A stretch of 64,000 nucleotides of DNA from Owenia fusiformis (lineage: Eukaryota > Annelida > Polychaeta > Sabellida > Oweniidae), in the NCBI GenBank assembly GCA_903813345.2, contig CAIIXF020000011.1, positions 5,294,571 to 5,358,570 on the forward strand, read 5' to 3'. Made by a program: the position numbers and the translations under genes. Under the pieces are notes generated by a model. That model worked only from the letters and a program-made list of their open reading frames with translations, did not search any database and was not told the origin of the DNA. This document shows positions 12,301 to 22,200 of the stretch, piece after piece. Position 1 is the first letter of the stretch. The number at the start of each line of letters is the position of its first letter.

Positions 12301-14337
12301 TATTATTAAAAAAGTAAAATGAAAATAACCCTCGAAAAATAAATACTTATATATATATATCCTAGACTCATAAAATGTTTACTCAATATTAAATGAATAT
12401 ATTTTGAATAATTTGATTTTAGATTTATTCTCTGCTAAAAGATGGCAGTGGTGTTGGTGTGTTGGCAAACATGTTCATAGGATTAAATCTCACCACAGTG
12501 TTTTTCCTGACAGCATCTCTGTATCAGATAGACCACATTACAACAGTCCTTCGCAAACGCTTGTATTTTATGTGAGTATGAGGGGGATTTACATGTACAT
12601 GTGTTTGTCATTGCAGGTCAACGTGTGTCTATTTATTTGTCTTTGCAGGTCAATGTGTGTCTATTTATTTGTCATTGCAGGTCAATGTGTGTCTATTTAT
12701 TTGTCATTGCAGGTCAATGTGTGTCTATTTATTTGTCATTGCAGGTCAATGTGTGCCCATTTATTTGTCAAAACCTGATTTCAATCTTAAGAGGGGATGA
12801 ACTTTTTGTTGTTTTATGATTTCATCTGTTTCACAAGTTTATTTTGGAGGTTGCCAGATACCTTTAAAAATCAAATGATTTCTTGAAGAAAATCAGAACT
12901 GTTTGACTTGAAGAAATGATGTGAGCAAAAATAATATGTAAAATTCTATTTTCAAAACTTTAAAGACAAGTTTAAAGTTTTGAAAATACAATTTTACGTA
13001 TTGTCTTTATCTCATCTAATGTCTTCACATTGCATGACATGTGCTAGATCATAACCAGAACATTGTATTTGGTTTCTTTCAATTTTTAGATTGACCACTC
13101 TCGGCATATGCAGTGTAGTTCTCTTCATCCATGATGCGACGTTCCTAGATTTGAGGACGGAGCATGGTAGCCTCAAAATGGAGTTCATCGATATTCCTGC
13201 CAGTAAAATGGCGTTGTTAAACACATTGGTGGCAGCTGCGGGATTGAAATTGTTTTCGATTAAAAATAAGGTAAATTAGTCACCATTACATTTACAAGTG
13301 TCTAACAGTTATTACGTAGAAGTACAAGGGTAAAACACATGTGATTCGATTGTAATTTAATATAAAATTTATTTTTATTCCTAATATAAGCAGTGTTGAA
13401 TTGTATTTTAAGCCTTCTAATCTTCCCAAAACAGCGGGTGGTGTACCTTATATAGACAGGAAGTTACCATTGCTAGGCAACGCTTGTGCAGTAATAGCGT
13501 ATTTGCTGGCATGCCAGGCATGTCCCATACAACAGTGGGAATTCTGGGTAAGTTACCTGGCAACATAAAATGTTTTGACAAAATTAGAAATATACCAGAA
13601 CTCAATAAGAAAGTTGATGGTGCTACCATTTACAAAGACCAGAGTTGAGGTTTGACACATAAATACATAAGGGTTATGTACTGGGAGGTTTAAAATACAG
13701 GGTTTATCCCAAGGGAAATACCCTATAACTGAAACCTCCCAGTACATAACCCTTATCAGTTTTAGTCTTTGATAAGATATAAGCATGTCGTCTTTACTTC
13801 AAAAAGAATTAAAAATTCAAATATAATTTAATTTAAAATTTATTTAATTTAAATAATATAATATAATTAAATGATAATTCTTATATACTTTTTTCCATCA
13901 TGTTTTTCTAGTATTGTGGATGTACCCTCTTGTTGCTCCTTCTACAGAAAGACCACTATTTATTACACATCCTGTCACCTAGCAACCAGGCAGCACCAGC
14001 TGTTTCCATGACAACACTAATGCTCCTTTTCACAACATTGATTTCAAATCAATTATGGACTACAGAAAGTGGGTATACAATGTTTAGAGGCATTGTGGAG
14101 ATAATAATCGAAATAATTGCTTTACCTAATTTATTAACGTTTCTCTATCTCTTTTGGAAAGATAGCACAAACACTTTAGATGGGCTCGAGCAAATAGCTG
14201 TGTTTACGATGCCGTTAAATGGGTTGCTATTCCTGTTTGGGACATCTTATAATAGCTGGGTGTTAGCTGGAATCAGTCTTGTTTGTGGAATATGGACAAC
14301 AATGATAAGGATACCACATTTACGCAATACCATCTAA
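375..14337 (+). CDS. Uncharacterised large multi-pass membrane protein (3' part of gene, 15 exons visible)
   Basis: I do not recognise the family. Exons read: 375-490, 1312-1513, 8495-8573, 9070-9245, 9527-9603, 9798-9943, 10209-10305, 10576-10789, 11164-11278, 11543-11690, 11901-12048, 12423-12571, 13090-13270, 13413-13547 and 13912-14337 (TAA). The phases join exactly, giving 2409 nt (802 residues plus stop). The first exon is entered from an upstream exon outside the window, so the N-terminus is missing. Nearly every exon carries one or two hydrophobic stretches of about 20 residues, so well over ten membrane passes are likely. The main polar stretch is around exon 8 (LFHANKIYEKDALMS and following), probably a loop. 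One intron (9604-9797) is U12-type. The last exon codes for 141 residues and ends PHLRNTI. Several junctions sit in tandem arrays described separately. A transporter or an ER/Golgi multi-pass protein would fit, but nothing seen decides this. Confidence 0.8.
470..705 (+). repeat. 32-bp tandem array copied from an exon/5' splice site
   Basis: About eight copies of a 32-bp unit with core ATTATCATATATGGGTAAGC. The first copy is the end of the exon at 375-490 plus its donor (exon ...ATATGG, then GTAAGC). Each later copy repeats exon end plus donor, so about eight competing 5' splice sites lie in a row. Only the first keeps the phase needed by the next exon, because 32 is not a multiple of three. 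Confidence 0.85.
949..1033 (+). repeat. Interspersed GGTGGT-rich repeat, copy 1
   Basis: A stretch of about 85 bp ending AACAAATGACAGGTGGT followed by TACATTTTCCATGTTAATG. Related copies lie near 35111, 49528, 58168 and 59973. All share the end motif ACAAATGACAGGTGGTGACA and a G/T-rich body. No coding potential; probably a small non-autonomous element. Confidence 0.55.
1080..1316 (+). repeat. About 20-bp tandem array carrying repeated 3' splice sites
   Basis: Roughly ten degenerate copies of TTTCTTTTCTTGTTACAGAT run up to the real acceptor before the exon at 1312. Each unit holds a pyrimidine tract, a CAG and the first few bases of the exon (ATTT). The array therefore looks grown from the acceptor junction. 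Confidence 0.8.
2504..2564 (+). repeat. Orphan left copy of the 77-bp acceptor/exon repeat
   Basis: One unit (TTTTCCAG followed by ATTCATGGCTTGTTCATTGC and so on) stops exactly where the LINE's A-rich tail begins. Its continuation, ATAAAGTCC, resumes at 7321 on the far side of the LINE. It is therefore the left end of the array at 7316-8573, split by the insertion. Base 2560-2564 (TACAT) is the left target-site duplication. Confidence 0.85.
2723..6262 (-). CDS. LINE ORF2: endonuclease plus reverse transcriptase
   Basis: About 1180 residues. The N-terminal apurinic-like endonuclease shows SFNVNGWS, ICISETWL, GGVGVLI, CGDLNSR and PDHSLI. The central reverse transcriptase shows NNRGISLI, QNGFRQKRS, LVDARRAFD, GLKQGCKLSPTLF and the catalytic YADD (codons at 3941-3952), followed by INKDKTKIMHF and YKYLGL. 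The C-terminus has a Cys/His cluster, LCTCGTGSIEDERHILLSC, as in many LINEs. There is no ATG before the endonuclease: the open frame begins directly after the ORF1 stop codon in the same frame, and the first usable-looking codon is GTG at 6262. The protein would nick target DNA and copy the element RNA by target-primed reverse transcription. The frame has no internal stop. Confidence 0.93.
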   Translation of the reverse strand: MGSFNVNGWSRDVNDNSGFRNDILSATGLDVICISETWLKGNETLNIEPISRVYKWYGHNRKDINKNAHRGSGGVGVLIKRQLLETFDCAILDKSVEDIMWIKLTCKSNQNLSICICSCYLPPKDSSRQSDAELFYQSLQDQIYAYQNLGHFAICGDLNSRCGESNDFIEGVDHIQPRTHISDFTTNAYGDTLIDFLTSTSTCMINGRVGPSDFTFIAPRGKSVVDYIVVPHEQLNSWADFGVLTMTDAISKYDIPVPVKVPDHSLIYSTINLPPINSAPYAVNSAINKNMQFKLNVIPDNFMMGDDVQRQLHATLDRIQSLDEDISGIDDAYSNFMNFVHSEMDLKLPHKRNYNNAKFKHKKRAKPYWSDELQQKWDYAKERERIWLSDKSRQKKTLRQDFCAARRRFDKSLRKAKHQHQVNEQAHLLEMCNSTEQTSFWKLYKNTGIADDRPNFTPMELVNENGDVTSSDPEAVRHQWRTDFSNMYNDANNQTFDETHLTNVKTELSNMNLDENSTTTPILNSDITKQEVIDSITRAKIRKATGIDNIPAEVLKNPTCIEILFTIISLCFKNGCVPSIWNHGVIKPIPKAGDSRVPMNNRGISLISVPAKVYCDILNCRLTKWLELNKKLCDSQNGFRQKRSCIDHIHTLHDIVNNRKLRKQSTFVSLVDARRAFDNINRDCMWLKLANMGVKGRMYAAITSMYKDVQCAVRMSDGSTTEWFDVTCGLKQGCKLSPTLFSIYLNDLISEINTTGYGIDIGGTNIGILAYADDIILIAPSPDNLQQLLNILNEWCKKWRVQINKDKTKIMHFRLKNVNRCQKQFICGEITLDYTHDYKYLGLYFNEHLDYNESVKILAKSANRALGAVIAKFKSFGGFPYKVYTRLFETMVQPILLYGAGIWGTRQYSCINAIQNRACRYFLCLGKCAPNIATTGDMAWPSIYTKQRVEIARLFCRLTNMDHDRLNRKVFIWSSSCTFPGRSKSWEMQTTLLFESSGTEYFNEPYISNVKTKLQAFKQLLISADHTTWMHNLWDDSKAPMNGNKLRTYRLHKTHAVEPEGYVVNQLNRNQRRHIAQLRSGTLKIHIETGRYCRPPTPIDNRLCTCGTGSIEDERHILLSCNMYEQQRQELINKMNILYSDFNQCNNLVQYALIMNSNLHRTLANTLINIMKHRRTLIF
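6290..7177 (-). CDS. LINE ORF1: RNA-binding chaperone-like protein
   Basis: 295 residues. Residues of about 25-90 are a predicted coiled coil (heptad-like hydrophobics with many Q, E, K and N). The middle (about 90-200; NISLDLIFRNIAY to KIYINEV) resembles the RRM-like core of LINE ORF1 proteins. The C-terminus is basic (RRRRR then SSSV, several RxR), suited to nucleic acid binding. It ends with TAG at 6292-6290, and ORF2 continues in the same frame right after. By family knowledge it would coat the element RNA in a cytoplasmic particle. The start ATG at 7177 follows a short GC-rich leader. Confidence 0.85.
   Translation of the reverse strand: MAHKDTLKHSIDIQQPSIATLPNFDRIIEMFETIQKSQIDIVTRLDNQEKRMRNIAEEVCQKNIDQVQDDLNAVKSSVKMLTENIQHNISLDLIFRNIAYEQNEDVLAKVNKILKDDMKLLDIYALQAKRVGRFPNSKVVQATFHSTEEREFVLKNKAALSKCANTRKIYINEVKSRETLTAEANLRKIVNMCANDKLTVINGRVLDRQNPMQMQHTNINNRVTSPGNRRRRRSSSVSSAVRQVRQRQNSPQRLNMSADRNVNIPLVRNQRGVAQPIQQVNLPQRARGRRHNSQH
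7316..8573 (+). repeat. 77-bp tandem array (16 units) containing 3' splice site and exon
   Basis: Sixteen units, spaced 77 bp except the first interval of about 72 bp. Each comprises intron end (GTGTTTTCCAG), the exon body starting ATTCATGGCCTGTTCATTGC, and TACATATAAAGTCC. Only the last unit (exon 8495-8573) runs on into CTGGAGGCATCAG and a donor, GTATTA. Units are highly similar (a few substitutions each), so expansion is recent. Each unit translates to the same membrane segment (HGLFIAGLSVFLSSLLHIKS), but the 77-bp period shifts the frame, so only the last acceptor gives an open exon. Confidence 0.95.
9604..9797 (+). other. U12-type (minor spliceosome) intron
   Basis: The donor is GTATCCTTT, matching the minor-spliceosome 5' consensus. 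TTCCTTGAC at 9781-9789 matches the U12 branch-point consensus, and the acceptor GAG lies 9 nt after the branch A. Using this acceptor (exon from 9798) keeps the frame open through QYLNDNVGG and into the following membrane segment. The next AG (9801) leads to an immediate stop, and an acceptor before 9880 gives the wrong phase. Confidence 0.85.
12601..12770 (+). repeat. 36-bp tandem array with AG|GT cores
   Basis: Nearly five copies of a 36-bp unit containing TTTGTCATTGCAGGTCAATG, just inside the intron after the exon at 12423-12571. Every copy joins an acceptor-like pyrimidine stretch plus CAG to GTCAAT, so each looks like a zero-length exon. The unit does not include exon sequence. Confidence 0.85.
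13669..13754. repeat. Small perfect hairpin
   Basis: AAGGGTTATGTACTGGGAGG and its reverse complement face each other across about 40 bp, which themselves contain a smaller inverted repeat (GGGTTTATCCC, AGGGAAATACCCT). The hairpin lies in the last intron of the membrane-protein gene and has the form of a short foldback element. Confidence 0.75.
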
Positions 14338-14397
14338 GTCTGTTAATCAAGACTTGAGAATTTGAAGTAATCCGAAATAGCTAACATCTTTAAACAT

Positions 14398-14770
14398 TTT
14401 GGAGCTAGCAGGAATTAGTCTTGTTTGTGGAATATGGACAACTATGATAAGGATACCATATTTACGTAATACAGTCTAAAACTAATAGTCCAGAGAAGTT
14501 GCAGATCCAAATGGGCAATAGCATCACGAGTTTGACTACCACACTTATGCAATACCAATCTAAGTCTGTTAATCAAGACTAGAGAATTTGAAGTAATCCG
14601 AAATAGGCAACATCTTCACGAGTTTCTAGCATCTTTAAACATTTTGGAGCTAGCAGGAATTAGTCTTGTTTGTGGAATATGGACAACTATGATAAGGATA
14701 CCATATTTACGTAATACAGTCTAAAACTAATAGTCCAGAGAAGTTGCAGATCCAAAATAGGCAATAGCAT
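14398..14770 (+). repeat. Tandem partial copies of the terminal coding exon
   Basis: Two copies, 245 bp apart (from 14401 and 14646), repeat the last coding segment (frame for LVCGIWTTMIR, then a stop) plus downstream sequence. They lie in the 3' UTR or just after it, following the true stop at 14337. Differences from the true end show they are older than a single recent slip. They could hold alternative 3' ends but have no splice sites I can see. Confidence 0.75.
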
Positions 14771-15135
14771 CATGAGGTTGACTATCTGAGAAAACTAATT
14801 CCTTATGTGAATAAAAACGCATGGAAAGGAATCCATTTGTTGGTGCATATACTCTCACCCAGTTAGTACATAGCGTTTCGATTTCAATAGATGAATGTAC
14901 ATGTAATGTTGCCTGAATTCGTTTCTACAACATCGAATGTGTGGCTCATCAATTTTTGTAAAAAAACTTATACATATGTATTAATATTAAGCATATTTTA
15001 TTCGTCTATGTTTTACAATATCATACATTAAATTGATTTACAGTGAATTATAAAACAAACTGTCTTGGAAGCAAGCTGTTACAAGTACATGCATATACAG
15101 ACGTTGAATTGATGAAGAATTAATTGGATTTGTGA

Positions 15136-15411
15136 TTAACCCTTAAATGGTTAGGCAATAGAGAATTACAACAATGGTAAGGGGGCACATCTCCCCCCCC
15201 TTATGATCTCAGAAACGATCAATCATAGGAGGGTTGTTTATTCGAATCCTAGTATTTTAAGCTCACTTTTGACTATATTGAGCCATTATTGATGAAGAAA
15301 TCCATATTCTCGGTACTTGGAGGTTCATCATTATCAAAATAATTCATTACGGGGGGGGGGGGGGGGGGGGGTTAGGTAGACCTGTCCTCCTCCTAATCGT
15401 TTAAGGGTTAA
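15136..15411. mobile_element. TTAA-flanked MITE (piggyBac-like ends)
   Basis: The left end TTAACCCTTAAATGGTTAGG and right end CCTAATCGTTTAAGGGTTAA are inverted, each starting at a TTAA. The interior holds a C run near 15192 and a G run of about 22 near 15353-15371. TTAA target sites with CCC-type ends are typical of piggyBac-superfamily non-autonomous elements. No ORF. Confidence 0.65.
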
Positions 15412-15952
15412 TTCTTCATGTGCTATAAATTATATTTATATATTTTGATTTATGATGCCATCGATTTAATTATATGACTTCATGGTTATATTTATCATTT
15501 TGTACGTTTCTTTTTTTAAGAAAATAAATGCAGTAAAATTGTATAGTCCTCTTCTGTCCCTTACCGCTTTCACAATTGGGAGTACAGCACATGTAAATTG
15601 GGTTAACTTTTCATTATTTGAAAGACCATTGACTCATCCCTATCGATCTTGGGCAACTGTTCAAAGATGGTAATGTTTTGTGTTTTAAAGTGATTTTGGC
15701 CATTTTTGGATTAAAATTGTCAGGGGAGGAGGGACGGAAATAAGATAATCCTACTTTCCTATCAATGTGACTTTCCCGGGAATTTAAAATGAATAGAATG
15801 TAAATGTGGTGTGTCCCAGGGGTATGTTATGGCACATGTACCAATAAATCCCATAAGGGGATCAATCATTTTGAACTAAAACACTTTGGGGAGTGCCTAC
15901 TTTGCACTAAACCCCCAGTTGTATAAACAGACAACTCCCATTAGGCAATTGA

Positions 15953-16140
15953 AACAATAAAGTACATTATATTTATTTAATGTCTATATAAGTCAAGTAA
16001 TGTTGAACTGAAACACAATAAAGTACATTATATTACATTTAATGTCTATATAAGTCAAGTAATGTTGAACTGAAACACAATAAATACATTATATTACATT
16101 TAATGTCTATATAAGTCAAGTAATGTTGAACTGAAACAGC
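15953..16140. repeat. About 62-bp tandem repeat, three copies
   Basis: Three units containing TTTAATGTCTATATAAGTCA and AATGTTGAACTGAAACA follow one another, ending at the next MITE. Non-coding, AT-rich. Confidence 0.8.
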
Positions 16141-16150
16141 TGACCTAGTA

Positions 16151-16387
16151 TACAGGGTGTCCCGAAAGTATGCCCACCCCCTAGGCAGCCATATACCAGT
16201 GTCGTCATAGTATGTGTCATTTTATTTTGGCAAAACACTAACTTTTAAAGTTACTGTAACTTTTTCCCATTTGGCAAATCAATGTAAATTTGGATAAGCT
16301 TTAAAATGATACATGACACATACAATGAGGACACTGGAATATGTCTGCCTAGAGGGGAGGGGGCATACTTTCGGGACACTCTGTATA
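16151..16387. mobile_element. MITE with TACAGGGTGTCCCGAAAGT ends
   Basis: The left end TACAGGGTGTCCCGAAAGTA and right end TACTTTCGGGACACTCTGTA are inverted over about 40 bp, with inner inverted stretches (GCAGCCATATACCAGTGTC against its partner). Length 237 bp, no ORF. A related element with similar outer bases lies at 61947-62178. Confidence 0.75.
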
Positions 16388-18737
16388 ATGATTATCTTCC
16401 TGAAGAGAGTATGAAATATCATGACACATGCTCAGTATTTATATATCAATAAAATGTCTTCAATCAATTAATCTTATTATACGTACTAAATCATATTTGT
16501 AGTTAGTAATGTAACATTTAACAGGAATTAAACGTTAATAAAAATAATGTTCACGGCTTCAGTCCACAATAGAAAACATAAAATTTGTGTAGATGACACA
16601 ACTTCTAAGTTTATTTCATATTCCTTTAAATTGGTATAAGCTACATTTTGCATAATCTTTATTTCATCTCATAGCCACTAAAACCTGTAAATATGTTACA
16701 TTGATTTTAATAATAAAAAAAAAAAAAATATATATATATACTATCTGTATCTCAAAATTGTTCTTTTAACTAGCTAAAATAGTTCCTCCTTTTTAAACAG
16801 CTGTTGTCTGACCAACCATCAACTAGATTTAAACATATTCCTGTGAAAACCGTGCGTCATTCTTAATAAAGCTAAAAGCTCATCTTCAATGTGGAACTAA
16901 ATGTCCATGATTGCAAATTTTTTGCTAAAAAGGCTATGTCATTCGTTATGAAGCTAAGAGCAACTATTCAAAATCACATCTTGTCCTAAGAAACTTGTAT
17001 GATATTTTTAAAAGCTAAAAGCTAAACTATTTAAAATCACATCTTCATGATGATAACATTGTCCTAAGAAGCTTGTATGATATTTTTAAAAAGCTAAAAG
17101 TTATTCTGTTATTTAAAAGTCATACATCAGTATATATACAGTTCTTGGAGTTCTTGGAATAAGGGTTGATCTCAATTTGAACAGGTTGATCTGATTGGAT
17201 AGAGATCTTTGGGGACAGTTTAATTCATGGAACACTACCCTCGCCTCTCCTGTAACCACGTGTCTGCATTGGCAACCAAAGGAATGTGTTCAGTGATCAC
17301 TTAAATGGCTGCAATGAGGGGTGGTGTGAATATAAACTATCGCTGTGGTCAGAAATAAATGTTTCTCCAGGAACTGTCGATACACATCAGATCAAAGTGA
17401 ATTACAACATCTAATAATATTTACATGAATAACAAACAATGCATATTCAAGCATTTAAAAATACATATTTAGTTGCACTTAACTACACCCATCATAAAAT
17501 ATTCTTTGTCTTTGGGTGGGATGATCTCGCCAAGGAGAGAATTTTCACAGATGTACATGTGTACCTTGGAACAATATTTGTCTTCCAATAAACAAAGTGA
17601 ACAAAATATGAAATGTCAGCCTCGTTTGATTTGTGGCAATTAATAAACTCGAGCGAAAGAGTAAATCTGAACAACATGCTAGCTAAATCTCGTTTTTTGT
17701 CAGATTTTAAGAGATTTGCATATTAAACCTCAAATGAGTATGAGTGGTGTATGTATGTATGTATGTAGGTATGAATGTATGAAAGTTTAATATACCAAAA
17801 CATAATTTTTTTTCCCTTAATTGTTTTTACCATAGACACATGTATCTTATTAGGTAGGCTAAAAAACAAACGCATCACAGTTTATGAACCTCATGTTAAA
17901 CACCGACTAAAAAAATTGTGATTTGCTGTATTAAATGTGAATGAAATGATGAACAAATATATATAAAAAAAAAAAAAAAAATTAAACCTCTAATAACTTA
18001 CATTACTTTCTTTTAAATGGCATATTTGAATTCAGTGAAATGTTTTCTCCTATAATAGCTTTGATTTACACAGTTATGTAATATGAATAATTTTCTATGA
18101 CAATTTAAAAATATTTGGGCCAAATCTCCATAGATGCAATGCTAAAATTCTTTAAAACCTTGCATTATTTGTATGTCAACCAACATTCGCATGTTTAATC
18201 ACAACATGTCCATAAACAGGGTCATCATGTGGTATACCATTCAAGTTTTATATAGATTCAACCAACACTCTTTGATAAACCATGAAATTAAGCCACTTTT
18301 CCAAGATTTTAGCATGTACATGTAAGTGAATGGAACTCTAGCCCAAATTAAAAGCTGAATAAAAGATGGCAGCATTAGATTTCATTGCTTTTTCTGCTAT
18401 TTTGAGTCTACCCTATTTAATATTCAGTGCTGTTTTACAAACATTAAAATCTTTATGACAAAGAGCTATAATGGTCAGAGCATTGAATTCAGATCTGCAT
18501 GCATTGATTTGTGAACTGGGAATTTCAAAGAATTAATGAAACCAACACTTGTATTTGGCTCCACTAAAATAGTGTACATTTAAATATGACCCAGTCCAAA
18601 TATTTTTGACTTCCCCAAAATATTAAATTTAATATAAAACAGAAATAGTGCATTTCTGTTACAGTAATATGATTGTTTGCATTTGAAAGCAGTTATTACA
18701 TGTATTAAAATACATGTTTTGCTTTGTTTGTATTTTA
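16388..18737. other. Intergenic stretch without a recognisable gene
   Basis: AT-rich sequence. It holds an imperfect tandem repeat near 16850-17110 (units with TTGTATGATATTTTTAAAA), a short A/T tract near 16715-16740, an ATGT microsatellite near 17745-17780 and a poly-A tract near 17968. I see no exon with supporting splice sites. Confidence 0.5.
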
Positions 18738-19020
18738 CAATGAGAATTTTTATTCATGGAATAAAAGTTCAAAGTGAAATTCTTCTTATCATCATCCTCT
18801 CATTTCTTTAAATGAGTACATGTAGTAGATATTGTTTTTTCTGGATAACCTATCACTTTTTGCCATTTATACCAAAACATGCATTTAATTAGGCTATCTC
18901 ATCACATTCTGATGGTCAAATATGCTCACAGATTAGCTAATATGCAGAATTTATACCACCATGCTCCCAATTCAGTTGCACAGTTAACATTTCTCTTGTT
19001 CATCATGATTTTGGTCTGTA
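18738..19020 (-). pseudogene. Broken partial copy of the fibrinogen-domain exon
   Basis: This stretch is a diverged duplicate of the 3' half of the functional exon at 19274-19920. It keeps the order NHD..., GAWWYK, then a poor match, then the end MMIRR-like peptide and the same ATTCATGGAATAAA-type 3' flank. It has in-frame stops and frame shifts (for example a stop after FCILANL), so it is dead. It reads NCATELGAWWYKFCILANL, that is, it keeps both cysteines of the usual fibrinogen-domain disulfide, which the functional copy lacks. It lies about 250 bp downstream of the intact gene and arose by local duplication. Confidence 0.75.
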
Positions 19021-19273
19021 AAATAAAACAATATCCCAGCAGCCACAAGAAGGCATAAACTTTTAATTTCATCAATTCATCAATTTCATAACAAATAGTG
19101 ATTTACAGTTTCGATTGGCATCGTGCACGAGGATGTAATACAAAATGCCGTATGATATATTAAAAGGGATCACATTTTTGCTGATATTGCATTTGAAAGT
19201 GGATTTTAAAAGATGAGTTTAGTTATTTTTGTTACTATTTCTTAGAGAAAGGTTTTATTCATAGAATAAGAGA

Positions 19274-22200
19274 TTAAACTCTTCTAATCATCATTTTCAT
19301 TTCTTTAAATGAGTAGTTACCACCATTATGTGAACGACCTATCCTTTGTGGCCAATTAGCCCAATACATGCATTTAAGTCTCACATCACATTGTGATGAA
19401 GACATGTAAGGTCCATATAGGTGAGCATATGTGTAGTCTTTATACCACCATGCTCCCAAATATGTAGTTGCAGAGTTATCACTCCACTTATCATGGTCTT
19501 TGTCCTTCGTACTAAACTTCATGTTGTTGCTGTATGTCATGCTATCGCCCGCTGTTCCAGAATATCCAGACACAGTGATCCTATATTGCTCACTCTCTCC
19601 TGCCAGGTCAAACGTACTATATTCTGCATATTTTGTGACACTTCCTTTGTCTGGCCAAGTAGTGAGCTCAATACGGAGTTTATAACTTCCCAGCTTTAAA
19701 ACTGACAATATATTATTAAACCCTAAGAAGTACTCCCCGTCGATGTTCCCAAATCCTCTCTTGTAATCTTCCCAGTTCCTGTAAAAGTCTACTGAGCCAT
19801 CAAACCTCTGAGCAAAAACAAGCCAACCATTGATGCATTGCGTTGAGAAGATTCTATCTGTAGTTCTGATATTTACTCTACCATCCTGTTGATTTTCACA
19901 GTCTGGTACCCCTACAGTAGCTTAAAACAAAAGAGAACATAGTATGCATAGTCTGTCAGGTGACCTTTGTTTTCGTGTGCGCGCTACGGTTTGATTCGTC
20001 TTTGCAATTCAGCTACCATACCCTGGCAATCCAAAGTTGGGTAAATACCTTCCCTACATGTGCCCGCGGGTTCATGTGGAGGTAATTTCCCGGGTAATTT
20101 GGTCAAGGATTTGAAGAAATTTGATATCGAAAAATGGGGTGAGGGTAGACAAAATACAGTCCAGGACCTAAAATACTGAATAAGTAATAATATATATAAT
20201 TTTGCAAAATAAGGCTGAAAAAACTATCCTAGAACATACCCTTGGCTATAATCTGTGTTTCCATATATTATTGCGCAATAACCTCTAGATTTCTTATTTT
20301 TAGGTTTAATTGGTTGCTTTGAAGCAGTGTAAAAGCCTGTTTTTGATAGATTGTTTGAATTCTTTGAAAATTTGCAGCCCCTCACAGATGGGGACACAAA
20401 CTCTGCTGAAAGGAAGGACTCTGTATAAAAGAGTAATGTACACGTTCCAACAAAAAGGTTTGTTTTGCTCTTCAGGGAATAAGTCTGAAGAAAGATGGTG
20501 CAGTATGAAACTCACAATCCTTGATTTCCAAACCTCTGGTAGGTCTAAATTTCAAATTAATCTAAAATTCGTGGTGTAGCTGGTTTTCAGGTTTTGATAC
20601 GCAACGAATGAAGGATCCCGTGGAAATACTAGTAGGTGATGGGCTAGCCCTTAAATTGCGGTATGGAGGTAGAATTTTGGAGACCATGCTAGTTACATCT
20701 TAATTTGTAATTCTCACCAGAATTTGGCAATAATTAAGCAAAATTTTACAGCGTTTAGGAAAAATTCAATATTTATACCCCCCACACGACAAAAGTAGGG
20801 GGTACATAGAAAATAATTAATAACTTTACAAAAACATTATAAATAACCACAATTTTTTCAGAATATATGCACATATATGTCATTGATAAGTTGTAAAAAT
20901 TTGGTGACTATAGGTATGATGGTTGCTATGGAAACATAATTTGTTTGTCAAAATTTGCTAATTTCTGTCTGTTTTGGGGGGCTCGTTAATGAAAAAATCG
21001 TATGTTAGCAAGTTATGCTGCAAAAATAGTATTGTTTTAAGGTCTGGAAAATTGCATATATATGTCCTGCATGCATTAAAATTGGAATGATGATTGAATC
21101 TCAATCAGAAATATTTTTAAATTTTTTTTCTATGACCCACCCCTTCTAAATAATCCAAAGTGGGCGTGGCATTTAACTGAATGATCAAGCCTACTTAACA
21201 GTAGATAATTTAATTGTATAGCCAGTATTATCACAATTTCAACAGAATGTAGGATTCTGGTATCAGTTACCAGTTTATATGATTTCATTTATCCCCCTCA
21301 ATATTTATTACCCCTCCTTCGTCACCACCACCCCTCCCGCGTGACAAAAGTAGGGGATACCTTGAAAATGATTAATAACTTTACAACAATGCAGCGAATA
21401 ACCACCAGTTTTTCAGACAGAATAAATGTATATGTCATCAGTTATTGGAAAAATTCTTGGTAATTATAGGTATGATAGTTTCTAAACAGGATTCGATCGT
21501 CAAAATTTGTGAATTTGCGAAGATATTGGGAGGGGCGCTGGTTTACAAAGAATACTAGCGAATTCTGCTGCAAAATTAGCATTGTTTTAAGGTTTAGAAA
21601 ACTGCATATGTATGTCCTGCATGCATTAAAACTGAGATGATGATTCGGTTTCAATTAGATTTTTTAGATTTCACTATGACCCACTTCTTCTTTATAATCC
21701 AAAGTGAGCGTGACATTTAACTGTATGATCAAACCTACTTAATAGTTCAATATTTCTACAGAATGTAGGCATCAGTTAACTTTTTATCATTTTGTTCATC
21801 CCCAAATATTTATGCCACTCCCCTCGTATTAACATACTAAAAATTACACATGTATATGTCATTAGTAACTGGAAAAAGATTATGGTGATTATAGGTTTGA
21901 TGGTTGCTATGGAAAACGGATTCGATTGTCAAGCAAAGGACCGCATGTTGTTTGTATAATGAATCGGGGGATTTTGCATTTTGCTGGTGTTTTTTATCTT
22001 AAAAACATTAATACACTTTAAAACATTTTATTGACTATAAGACTGCACCATATAATCCCCAAACATGAATCATTAATACACACCTCATTGGGTTGTGATA
22101 TAAACCAAAACAATAGTCAATAAAATGTTTGAAAGTGTATTTAGAGAAATGCATGAAAAAACTCCCCCGATTCATTCTACAAACAAGTCGCGGTCCTTTT

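Noticed and set aside
15350-15371. G homopolymer of about 22
   Set aside because: Lies inside a MITE; length may be a sequencing or assembly effect.
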